Source of the DNA: Clostridiaceae bacterium UBA4839
GTDB lineage: Bacteria > Bacillota > Clostridia > Clostridiales > Caloramatoraceae
DNA: 6,471 bases
Direction of reading: 5' to 3'
Assembly: GCA_002400085.1 (NCBI GenBank)
Contig: DHEX01000004.1
Location: forward strand, 1-6,471
Both the position numbers and the translations under genes were made by a program. How positions within the stretch are numbered: the first letter of the stretch is position 1; the number at the start of each line of letters is the position of its first letter. Positions 1 to 5,309 of the stretch are shown in pieces. The notes under the pieces were generated by a model. The model had not been told where the DNA came from. It was given only the letters and a program-made list of their open reading frames with translations, and ran no database searches.

Positions 1-194
1 ATCATCAGCCTATTTACCATTTAAAAATCAACTTTTTACCACTTTGCATTACATTTTCTCCAAACAATCACTTATTTCCCTTTAATTAATGTTCTAACTT
101 TATAGCTTTGTATTTTTGTGGGCTTGTACGCTTTAAAAATAGGCATAACAAATAAATCCTCTTTTGAAAACAAAATGGGTTTTATTAAAATTTT

Positions 195-245
195 CTCTAT
201 TTTTTAAAAAACAATTTCTTTTTTAATAGAGTAGTATAAATACTC
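195..245 (-). repeat. Hairpins just downstream of the transposase stop
   Basis: Two small dyads follow the transposase stop codon. The first is GAGTA (229-233) with TACTC (241-245), a 5-bp stem. The second is CTCTATT (195-201) with AATAGAG (225-231), which can extend inward as an A-run/T-run stem with a bulge. They may serve as a weak transcript end or as the subterminal hairpins expected at an end of an IS200/RAYT-type element; no conventional G/C stem plus U-tract terminator is present. The rest of 1-247 holds nothing I can name. A 24-codon minus-strand frame (72-146) has a plausible AGAGGA site 10 nt upstream, but no other support. Confidence 0.3.
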
Positions 246-247
246 CC

Positions 248-1171
248 TCAAGCTGCAGCTGCATGTTCTATAATAAATTTATTTATTATATCCCTATACC
301 TTTCATCTTTTGATATAATATCTACTCCAATGCAGCAAAGTTTTGATACTCTTGACTGAGTGATATTCCCAAAAAATTTGCATATGTCACTGCACCTGTA
401 GTTACAGAGACTTCTCATTAAGAGTGCAGCTAATGCTCTTGCAACCTTGGTATTCCTGCTGTTTTTTATATGCAACATTACTTCATTTACCCCAGTTTCC
501 TCTGCAATGAATTTTGCTATATCCTTCGGGTCAAAATCCCTTACTATTATCTTTCTTTCGCTTTTATACTCTGTCTTTTCATCTTCAAATTCCACTTCTT
601 CTTTTTTAATTCTGTCATCATCACATATATACACAAATTTAAGATAGTCTTCTCTTGCCTTCTTTACATTTTGATCAAACATTTGCATTATAAAGCCTTC
701 ATCAAGTAGCCCTGTGTCATCCTTTTCAAGCCCAAGATACACTTTTAAACTTGAATATTTATATTTTTCAGGGCATTTCTCATATCCATTTATTTTTAGT
801 GGATTATTATGAATATATGCAGATAAAGTAAGCAGATATTCGCCTGTACCTACTATCTTGCTTTTAAATCTGTCTTGAAATAAATGCCCATGCCTTTCAT
901 GGTTTTTATTAAATGTTTGAGCATATTTAAAATTCAGTCCATGCATTATTTTCGATATGTCAGCTCCCATAGGATCAATTATGAAATGGGCATGATTGGT
1001 CATTATACAATAGGCATACACTTTAAAGCCATAGGTTTTCTGATATTCTTTCATAAGATTTAAGTAATCATTTTTGTCATCATCTTTTTTAAACAGGGGT
1101 ATCTCGGTTATACTCTTTACCATTACATGATATACAGCATCTTTGTCTTTTAATCTTGCGCATCTAGGCAA
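248..1171 (-). CDS. Y1 (HUH) transposase, RAYT/IS200-like, with DnaA-domain-IV-like C-terminus
   Basis: A 307-aa single-strand DNA transposase of the Y1_Tnp/REP-associated tyrosine transposase family. Its N-terminus (MPRCARLKDKDAVYHVM) is the usual opening of this family. The HUH metal-binding motif is H60-A-H62 in TNHAHFII, the GHLFQDRFKSK block lies at about 95-105, and the likely catalytic tyrosine is Y119 in SAYIHNNP. Residues about 215-280 form a second domain resembling the DNA-binding domain IV of DnaA, with a helix-turn-helix around SDICKFFGNITQSRVSKL. I chose the TTG at 1171 because AGGTGG lies about 5 nt upstream and the family N-terminus begins there; the GTG at 1178-1180 would add three residues and is itself part of the Shine-Dalgarno. 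The frame looks intact. No partner gene (TnpB) or obvious element boundary is visible, so it may be a domesticated or single-copy RAYT-like gene. Family call is firm; activity is unknown. Confidence 0.88.
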   Translation of the reverse strand: MPRCARLKDKDAVYHVMVKSITEIPLFKKDDDKNDYLNLMKEYQKTYGFKVYAYCIMTNHAHFIIDPMGADISKIMHGLNFKYAQTFNKNHERHGHLFQDRFKSKIVGTGEYLLTLSAYIHNNPLKINGYEKCPEKYKYSSLKVYLGLEKDDTGLLDEGFIMQMFDQNVKKAREDYLKFVYICDDDRIKKEEVEFEDEKTEYKSERKIIVRDFDPKDIAKFIAEETGVNEVMLHIKNSRNTKVARALAALLMRSLCNYRCSDICKFFGNITQSRVSKLCCIGVDIISKDERYRDIINKFIIEHAAAA

Positions 1172-1177
1172 GAAAAC

Positions 1178-1230
1178 CACCTCATTTCAGTTAATTTTTA
1201 CTATTTATAGTATTTACCTAAAATGAGGTG
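1178..1230 (-). promoter_or_regulatory. RBS-sequestering inverted repeat upstream of the transposase
   Basis: The arms are 1178-1190 and 1218-1230: a perfect 10 bp (CACCTCATTT/AAATGAGGTG) extending to 13 pairs with one G·T wobble, around a 27-nt AT-rich loop. In a minus-strand transcript the 3' arm contains the GAGGTG ribosome binding site of the transposase, only a few bases before the TTG start. Transcripts entering from the phosphorylase side would carry both arms and hide the RBS. The loop holds a -10-like TATAAA (1204-1209); a transcript started from it would lack the 5' arm and be translatable. The structure is visible in sequence; the silencing role is inferred from IS10, IS50 and IS200. 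Confidence 0.6.
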
Positions 1231-1334
1231 ATTATTCAAAATATATGATAAAACAGAAGAATACTTATCTGTCCCTAATTTTCCTAATTTTCTAAACAAG
1301 ATACTAATCCTATTTTCATCTTTACCAGATCTCC

Positions 1335-2141
1335 CTATAAAAATGTTTTTAAGATGATTTTCGGAAATAAATTACGTCTTACGAATCTACGATAATTCAT
1401 TTCTTGATCTGTTCTGCCGCTAATTAAAGATTTTTTAGTGATTGTATTATCTGATACACTAAAAATAGCTGCTATTGATATATTTGCTATTTTTGCGGCA
1501 CGAAAAGCTGCTGCCGTTTCCATTTCAATTACATTGCAATTCATATTTAAAATCGTGTCAATGTGAGCAAATTGTGCAACAATTGTATCTATACTAAAAT
1601 TTCTTCCAAGATGCCACTTGACATTATTTTGTTCACAAACACTTCCCGTTATGGATTTGATTGTTGATAGCAACTCAAAATCCGGATATACTTTTTCTCC
1701 CCAATAATCATTTTTTAAATTATCAGTTGCTATATATCTGCTTGCACCATCACCACATATGCTGAATTCAGGAATAACGATATCACCAATACCGATTTTT
1801 TCATCAAGTGACCCGGCAGAGCCAATAAAAATAACTTTCTGGCATTTTGTTACACCTAAAGATAACATGGCATCCATTAAAACAGGGGCTCCAATTCCTG
1901 TTTTAATATAAGTAATTTTTGCTTTATCAGCAACAATGTTCCATACTTTAACCGCCGAAAAATCCGATTCACTTAAATACTCCGCTTTCCCTAAATCGGG
2001 GAGGGAAGAGGGTTCCCACCATGGAGCAAGAATCACATTTTCATGAACTTGTTCTGGAGGTATACCTATACCATGAACACAGATATCTTTTTCTGTTGAG
2101 CCGAATCTTTTCATCCCATTTATAATTGTTGCATAATTCAC
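1335..2141 (-). CDS. Nucleoside phosphorylase family protein (PNP/UDP type)
   Basis: A 268-aa protein of the purine nucleoside/uridine phosphorylase superfamily (PNP_UDP_1), cytosolic enzymes that split the N-glycosidic bond of nucleosides, using phosphate (phosphorylases) or water (MTA/SAH nucleosidase and AMP nucleosidase relatives). Visible landmarks are TGIGAP at 81-86, the glycine-rich GSAGSL at 107-112 typical of the phosphate-binding region, VIEMETAAAF at 204-213 with the E-M-E ribose/substrate-binding signature, and SVSDN at 228-232, where D231 matches the catalytic aspartate that contacts the purine base in PNP-type enzymes. The length is normal to slightly long. The GTG start at 2139-2141 has GGGCGG about 8 nt upstream; an ATG nine codons further in is the alternative. 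It is separated from the neighbours on both sides, so it is probably monocistronic. Substrate cannot be fixed from sequence. The truncated-looking QEMNYRRFVRR tail is ordinary for the family. Confidence 0.82.
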   Translation of the reverse strand: MNYATIINGMKRFGSTEKDICVHGIGIPPEQVHENVILAPWWEPSSLPDLGKAEYLSESDFSAVKVWNIVADKAKITYIKTGIGAPVLMDAMLSLGVTKCQKVIFIGSAGSLDEKIGIGDIVIPEFSICGDGASRYIATDNLKNDYWGEKVYPDFELLSTIKSITGSVCEQNNVKWHLGRNFSIDTIVAQFAHIDTILNMNCNVIEMETAAAFRAAKIANISIAAIFSVSDNTITKKSLISGRTDQEMNYRRFVRRNLFPKIILKTFL

Positions 2142-2220
2142 AATAAATACCGCCCTTCACTAAATATAAACAATCTTTGCGCTATTTCTGCTACACCCAA
2201 CCTTATCTTTCAACCGCTGT

Positions 2221-2250
2221 AAAAATAGGAATCATTTTTTAATGAATTCC
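2221..2250 (-). terminator. Terminator- or attenuator-like hairpin before the phosphorylase gene
   Basis: On the minus strand GGAATTCATT, an AAAA loop and AATGATTCC form a 9-bp stem with one bulged base, followed directly by TATTTTT. It stands about 80 nt before the phosphorylase start, beyond the separate terminator at 2368-2397. It may be a second stop for read-through or an attenuator in the phosphorylase leader. The stem is AT-rich, so its strength is uncertain. The remaining 2142-2367 shows no convincing gene. Confidence 0.4.
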
Positions 2251-2367
2251 CGTAAAACTTTTTAAGCATGGATTTACTCTCACTATTTAAATAATCCTTA
2301 TCATATATTTAACATTATTCTCCACAAGTATAGGTATCCCTTTTATCTCTTCAATAATTTGTATAGC

Positions 2368-2397
2368 AAAAGCATCAGATATTAACTCTGATGCTTT
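2368..2397 (-). terminator. Rho-independent terminator of the YdbC-like gene
   Basis: A perfect 11-bp stem (AAAGCATCAGA at 2369-2379 and TCTGATGCTTT at 2387-2397) with a 7-nt loop begins 10 nt after the stop codon of the YdbC-like gene. On the minus strand the stem ends in a run of four U. The U-tract is short but the stem and placement are what a terminator should show. Confidence 0.72.
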
Positions 2398-2406
2398 CTA
2401 ATGCCC

Positions 2407-2628
2407 TTACAGCTCCATTTCATTAAGGATATCCTTAAGCTTTTTCAATTCTTCAGCTGATAAAGTAACACCTTTACCCATTTTCTTATGTTCAGGATCC
2501 CAATCTCTCAAATCATATTTAGGCTCCTTATCGTTCCAAGAAACTAAGTTTAATTCCTTCTTCCAGCCTTTTGGTGATTCTGAAAGAGCTCCTATGGTTT
2601 GCTTAATTCCAAACTTTATATCTGACAT
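2407..2628 (-). CDS. YdbC/PC4-family single-stranded nucleic acid binding protein
   Basis: A 73-aa protein matching the bacterial YdbC group of the PC4 (transcriptional coactivator p15) family. These small proteins fold as a beta sheet plus one helix, dimerise and bind single-stranded DNA or RNA; the Lactococcus YdbC is the structural reference. The hallmark central block is present: GWKKELNLVSWN at 21-32, then KYDLRDWDPEHKKMGKG at 37-53, and a C-terminal amphipathic helix from about residue 57 (SAEELKKLKDILNEM). The length is complete for the family. The ATG at 2626-2628 has AAAGGAG about 10 nt upstream. It has its own near-consensus promoter (2718-2746) and its own terminator (2368-2397), so it is a stand-alone unit. 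Cellular role is not well defined in this family; a general role on exposed single-stranded nucleic acid is the usual inference. Confidence 0.9.
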   Translation of the reverse strand: MSDIKFGIKQTIGALSESPKGWKKELNLVSWNDKEPKYDLRDWDPEHKKMGKGVTLSAEELKKLKDILNEMEL

Positions 2629-2689
2629 TTTTAATTTACTCCTTTATATTTGAATTTTAATTGTTTGCATATCAACGGTCTGATTTTTA

Positions 2690-2704
2690 GCAACTTAAAG
2701 TTGC
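2690..2704. promoter_or_regulatory. Palindrome in the 5' leader of the YdbC-like gene
   Basis: GCAACTT and AAGTTGC form a perfect 7-bp inverted repeat around a single central base. With the predicted -10 at 2718-2723, transcription would start near 2711, placing the dyad at about +7 to +21. It could be an operator, or in RNA a 5-bp hairpin with a five-base loop that stabilises the 5' end. The function is inferred from position only. Confidence 0.35.
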
Positions 2705-2717
2705 ACACATTTTGAAT

Positions 2718-2746
2718 ATTCTACCACATCATTATTTTATTGCCAA
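2718..2746 (-). promoter_or_regulatory. Sigma-A promoter of the YdbC-like gene
   Basis: The minus strand carries TTGGCA (2741-2746), a 17-bp spacer and TAGAAT (2718-2723), five of six matches to consensus in both boxes. It lies about 90 bp upstream of the YdbC-like start codon and no other gene intervenes. This is the best standard promoter in the window. Confidence 0.75.
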
Positions 2747-2859
2747 GTAATATTATATGGATAATCTTTGCTTCACATTATTTCTACAAATGTAGCACAA
2801 AATATAAAGAATGCAAACTATTTTATATAAAGTTTTTTCAACATTTTACCTGAATTCAA

Positions 2860-3831
2860 TTAATTGCTAAGATATTTTTTTATTATTTGCTTAAATTTAT
2901 CTTCACCTTCCAAGCTACTAAATGCACTATTAGGAATCCAAAAAATCGCTGAATTTTTATTCGATATTCCTATATAGTTATTAGTCTCAATAATATCAAA
3001 ATTACTTATTTTTTCCCATTCTATAAAAATAACCACATCGCTATTTTCAAGGAAAATTCCTTTATCAGATAAAATTACACTTTTTTCTGATTTAGGATCA
3101 TAATAAGTCTTACTGTCAGCCAATGTTTTTTTGCATATTTTACTGATTCCTTTTAAATCTATTTTACTATGCTTGTGTTTTGTTTTACTAATATATAGAG
3201 AACATACTAACCCAAGAAATGATACTACTGTATATAATGTAATGCCCACGATATACGACCATATACAGCAAATCGAGAATATAGCAGGGGATATGAATTG
3301 CAAAAACTTATGTATTTTCTTACCCCGTGAACTATTCTCCGTGTTATACATATAAAAATATTCTTCATCTTCTATAGAATAAGTAAATTTTAGCTTTAGG
3401 AAAGTATTTTCAAACAAGAACATTGGTAGAGGATGCTTGTTCTTGTCAATCATCTTATGCTCTAATGCATCGACTAATTGTAATTTTTCATTTTCATTTT
3501 TGAAATCGCTTGAAATCAATGGTATCAAAATTTTTTTATTTAATCCAAACTTAATCGATAAAAGAAAATTTGATTCAAGTTTTATGCTTTTTATGGCTGT
3601 CCATCCTATATATATTTCAGATATATCCGATACAATAGCAATACCATCATCGCTTATAGAAATTTTAAAACCTTTTATTTGCCGGTTTTGCATATATGAG
3701 TTATTATACATAATAGTTTCAAAATTCCATTTTAATGAGTTTACTATTAATTTTTTTATTAAACTGTTTTTATTATTTGTTCTGATACTGTGTATATAAC
3801 TGTCCTTATTTATTTGATATTGAAATTGCAT
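2860..3831 (-). CDS. Membrane protein with two YcxB-like domains
   Basis: A 323-aa protein that I read as a tandem duplication of the YcxB-like module. The C-terminal half is canonical: a FTYSIEDEEY-type start near 149-158, two adjacent transmembrane segments (about 176-195 and 196-215), then a cytosolic beta-rich domain with LSDKGIF (254-260), IFIEWEKI (268-275) and a closing FWIPNSAF (297-304). The N-terminal half repeats the soluble part, with ISDDGIAI (59-66), IYIGWTAI (73-80) and LIPLISSDF (102-110), and starts FQYQINKDSY, but its transmembrane hairpin is missing. No catalytic motif is visible and no function is established for YcxB proteins. The ATG at 3829-3831 has AAGGA unusually close (3-4 nt) and a GGAGAT about 13 nt away, so translation may be modest. 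It stands alone, with a candidate promoter and dyad at 3854-3899. Downstream (2705-2859) I see no clear terminator. Confidence 0.72.
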   Translation of the reverse strand: MQFQYQINKDSYIHSIRTNNKNSLIKKLIVNSLKWNFETIMYNNSYMQNRQIKGFKISISDDGIAIVSDISEIYIGWTAIKSIKLESNFLLSIKFGLNKKILIPLISSDFKNENEKLQLVDALEHKMIDKNKHPLPMFLFENTFLKLKFTYSIEDEEYFYMYNTENSSRGKKIHKFLQFISPAIFSICCIWSYIVGITLYTVVSFLGLVCSLYISKTKHKHSKIDLKGISKICKKTLADSKTYYDPKSEKSVILSDKGIFLENSDVVIFIEWEKISNFDIIETNNYIGISNKNSAIFWIPNSAFSSLEGEDKFKQIIKKYLSN

Positions 3832-3853
3832 TTTCCTTAGTCATCTCCAATTT

Positions 3854-3899
3854 TTACAAAATAGAAAAACATGTATATCTATTTTGTAACTTAAAACAA
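3854..3899 (-). promoter_or_regulatory. Candidate promoter with an operator-like dyad, YcxB-like gene
   Basis: A 12-bp perfect inverted repeat (3854-3865 and 3878-3889, core TTACAAAATAG/CTATTTTGTAA) is separated by 12 bases. On the minus strand a weak sigma-A promoter overlaps it: TTGTTT (3894-3899), a 16-bp spacer, then TATACA (3872-3877). The -10 therefore sits between the two arms, a classic operator arrangement. The dyad ends about 23 bp before the start codon. The dyad is certain; the promoter is weak in the -35, and the regulator is unknown. Confidence 0.5.
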
Positions 3900-3985
3900 T
3901 CTTTATTTCATCATTTTCTACTTATTTACATTATATTATATATTTCATCTGCTAACCTCTCAACTGGTAATTTTATCTTTTAGCT

Positions 3986-4117
3986 CTATTTTTCAAATTT
4001 TATTCCGTCACTTTCGATATATTCCATTGAATAGTCATTAATATTTACTTCTCGCAATGTTCTTGCTATTAAATCCGAAACTTCTTTTGCATCACTTTCT
4101 TTAAATCCTCTAATCAT
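3986..4117 (-). pseudogene. N-terminal fragment of a GNAT acetyltransferase behind a T-box-like leader
   Basis: A 43-codon frame starting at the ATG 4115-4117, with AGGGGA about 8 nt upstream. The translation opens MIRGFKESDAKEVSDLIART and continues REVNINDYSMEYIES, which is the standard first strand and helix of GNAT N-acetyltransferases of about 150 aa. It stops at TAG (3986-3988) before any acetyl-CoA binding motif, so it cannot be a working enzyme. In the same frame, after two stops, 14 further open codons (3929-3970, LPVERLADEIYNIM) end at TAA; these may be residue from whatever was joined here. Start and RBS are intact and lie directly after the T-box-like terminator, so the gene was probably regulated by that leader before it was truncated. 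A functional micropeptide is possible but less likely. Confidence 0.6.
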
Positions 4118-4153
4118 ATTAAAATTCCCCTTTCATTTCCAAAAGCACCAAAT

Positions 4154-4196
4154 AAAAAAAGCTATCTCCTTGATTATTATTTCAAGGACAATAGCT
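4154..4196 (-). terminator. Intrinsic terminator of the T-box-like leader
   Basis: On the minus strand AGCTAT, an internal bulge and TCCTTGA pair with TCAAGGA and ATAGCT (4160-4165/4191-4196 and 4167-4173/4182-4188), followed by seven U (4154-4160). It ends 37 nt before the ATG of the GNAT fragment. The CCTT at 4184-4187 can pair either in this stem or with AAGG of the T-box antiterminator, as a T-box switch requires. Confidence 0.8.
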
Positions 4197-4310
4197 ATAC
4201 GTTTCGTGTTACCCACCTTAATTCATCTATATTTTACAATATAGACCTCTTGCAAGTACGGAATATAGTTCAATACCCTGGTGTTATAATGGGCACTCCA
4301 ATATTCTATA
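4154..4310 (-). promoter_or_regulatory. T-box-like (tRNA-sensing) leader RNA, possibly 5'-truncated
   Basis: T-box leaders bind an uncharged tRNA: its anticodon pairs with a specifier in stem I and its NCCA end with the T-box bulge, favouring an antiterminator over a terminator. Seen here on the minus strand, in order: a stem-I-like hairpin (TATAG/CTATA with AATA/TATT, 4264-4310) ending in GAACTATA, the usual specifier setting (GAAC before the codon); a perfect 8-bp stem III with a 4-nt loop (4226-4245); the T-box block AAGGTGGGTAACACG (4205-4219); then a terminator whose CCTT competes for the AAGG. UAU (tyrosine) would be the natural specifier reading, but UGGG in the bulge would fit a C discriminator rather than the A of tRNA-Tyr, and the bulge is one base longer than UGGNACC. 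Stem I is much shorter than usual and runs up against the preceding gene, so the 5' part may be lost. Confidence 0.65.
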
Positions 4311-4338
4311 AAGCATGTTAACTGCAAATTGAAATTTG

Positions 4339-4590
4339 TTAGCCCTTTAATCCTCTCGCTTGTCTATCCATATCCTCGATTACGATATCATAAATTTCGC
4401 CAAGAGTTGAACAGTATTCTAATACTTTCCATGGTTCATTTGTATGAAAATGAATCTTAATAAGTTCTTCACCACCTACAGCCAATAAGCAGTCTCCTTT
4501 AAAGTTGTTTTTAAAATAATCATTGATTGCATCTTCATCAAGATTTTCTCCTTCAATTAATAATTGGGTGTCATATCTGAATTCTAACAT
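4339..4590 (-). CDS. Small stand-alone protein similar to the C-terminal part of FakA (DAK-like)
   Basis: An 83-aa protein resembling the C-terminal section of FakA/YloV-type proteins, the fatty acid kinase subunit related to dihydroxyacetone kinase. The diagnostic stretch is YDTQLLIEGENLDEDAI (6-22) followed by LLAVGGEELIKIHFHTNEP (35-53) and WKVLEYCSTLGEIYDIVIEDM (split as WKVLEYCSTLG at 54-64 and EIYDIVIEDM at 65-74). The nucleotide-binding DhaL domain of full FakA (over 500 aa) is absent, so it cannot be a kinase by itself. I take the ATG at 4588-4590: GGAGGG lies 7 nt upstream, whereas the ATG at 4603-4605 overlaps that Shine-Dalgarno and has none of its own. A good promoter (4629-4656) precedes it, arguing for a real gene rather than a chance remnant. 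Short proteins of this type are annotated in clostridia as kinase-to-dihydroxyacetone-kinase; their role is unknown. Confidence 0.72.
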   Translation of the reverse strand: MLEFRYDTQLLIEGENLDEDAINDYFKNNFKGDCLLAVGGEELIKIHFHTNEPWKVLEYCSTLGEIYDIVIEDMDRQARGLKG

Positions 4591-4628
4591 CTTTTTTCCC
4601 TCCATAAATTCTAATTTATTTTATTTTA

Positions 4629-4656
4629 ATTATAACACCTTAAATAAAAGTGAAAA
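4629..4656 (-). promoter_or_regulatory. Extended -10 promoter of the FakA-domain gene
   Basis: The minus strand shows TTTTCA (4651-4656, four of six), a 16-bp spacer and a perfect TATAAT (4629-4634) preceded by TG one base upstream, giving the extended -10 TGTTATAAT. It lies about 40 bp before the chosen start at 4590 and overlaps the last codons of the upstream remnant. Confidence 0.68.
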
Positions 4657-4806
4657 ATCTAGGTACTCTTTTCCAGTTTGAGCAAAATCTTTTACAGGCT
4701 TATATCTGAAAAAATGGAATTCGCCCTTCCTATGAACTTGTTCCCATAAAAGGATAAAATCATGTTTTAAAGTTCCGACTTTAAATATAAAAATGACACC
4801 TAAGCA
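4630..4806 (-). pseudogene. C-terminal coding remnant of an unidentified protein
   Basis: Fifty-eight codons stay open from just after the TGA of the GNAT gene to a TAA at 4630-4632, in the same frame as the GNAT gene. There is no ATG, GTG or TTG codon in that frame, so it has no start of its own. The amino acid sequence looks like genuine protein: GTLKHDFILLWEQVHRKGEF, then HFFRYKPVKDFAQTGKEYLD. I do not recognise the family. A GNAT protein normally ends where the 144-aa gene does (FYSKLGYKNVSNFVLKCKWL is a standard ending), so this is not the missing end of the acetyltransferase. The simplest reading is the tail of another gene joined here by recombination. A 8-bp hairpin (TTTAAAGT/ACTTTAAA, 4766-4785, loop TCCG) lies in its first part. 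Confidence 0.45.
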
Positions 4807-5241
4807 TCATAACCATTTACATTTGAGGACAAAATTAGATACATTTTTATAACCAAGTTTACTATAAAAATGTTCATGATGTTGGTCGTTTACGGCTTCT
4901 AACTGTATACTCATTGCGCCCATTTTTTTTACTCTTGCCTCCAACTCTCTCATAAAAGCTGTACCTATACCTTTGTTCTGGTATTGGGTTCCTACAACAA
5001 TTTCAATTAAATTATAGACTTGACCATCATCATATTGTTCAAAATACCCCATGGAAAAAGCAATAATCTTTTGATTCTCCAGCATAATTAAACAATATGA
5101 ATCCTCCCGGCTCCATACTTGATGAATACGCTTATAAGTTGTACTTTCATTCCATTCGCCATCTTCTTTTTTATTATAATATTCAATATACAATGGCACA
5201 ATTAAAGATATATCCGCCTCATCCATAAGTTTATACTGCAT
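4807..5241 (-). CDS. GNAT-family N-acetyltransferase
   Basis: A complete 144-aa GNAT acetyltransferase, transferring acetyl from acetyl-CoA to an amine of a small molecule or protein. The acetyl-CoA binding motif A is clear: strand LIEIVVG (78-84) followed by Q88-N-K-G91-I-G93 and the helix TAFMRELEARVKKMG. Motif B follows with SIQLEAVNDQHHEHFYSKLGY split at 111-125 and 126-131, where Y126 is the residue that commonly acts as general acid. The substrate side (residues 1-75) has acidic patches (DEADISL, EQYDDG), which in aminoglycoside acetyltransferases can fit a cationic substrate, but this is not enough to predict resistance. The ATG at 5239-5241 has AAGGGGA 7 nt upstream. No clean terminator follows; the next bases carry an in-frame remnant. 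The gene is bracketed by intergenic stretches and seems to be transcribed alone. Confidence 0.87.
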   Translation of the reverse strand: MQYKLMDEADISLIVPLYIEYYNKKEDGEWNESTTYKRIHQVWSREDSYCLIMLENQKIIAFSMGYFEQYDDGQVYNLIEIVVGTQYQNKGIGTAFMRELEARVKKMGAMSIQLEAVNDQHHEHFYSKLGYKNVSNFVLKCKWL

Positions 5242-5309
5242 ATGTTAGTCCCCTTCCCACATAAATTTTTGCCTTTTTAATTAACGTTTATTTCCCCCTT
5301 GATATCAAT

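Noticed and set aside
447..709. Two overlapping plus-strand frames of 66 and 79 codons.
   Set aside because: They are antisense to the transposase, have low-complexity F/S/I-rich translations and no ribosome binding site of note.
2170..2269. Minus-strand frame before the phosphorylase (ATG at 2267-2269, 19 codons, TGA, then 23 open codons overlapping the GTG start).
   Set aside because: It is interrupted by a stop, has no clear ribosome binding site and contains the terminator-like hairpin.
3131..3799. Plus-strand frames of 74 and 120 codons.
   Set aside because: They are antisense to the YcxB-like gene, which has domain structure and a coherent frame; the antisense translations show no family features.
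4715..4728. TGGAATTCGCCCTT equals a junction found in common TA-cloning vectors.
   Set aside because: It lies inside a long open frame with no further vector sequence on either side, so chance is the better explanation. Comparison with a related genome would settle it.
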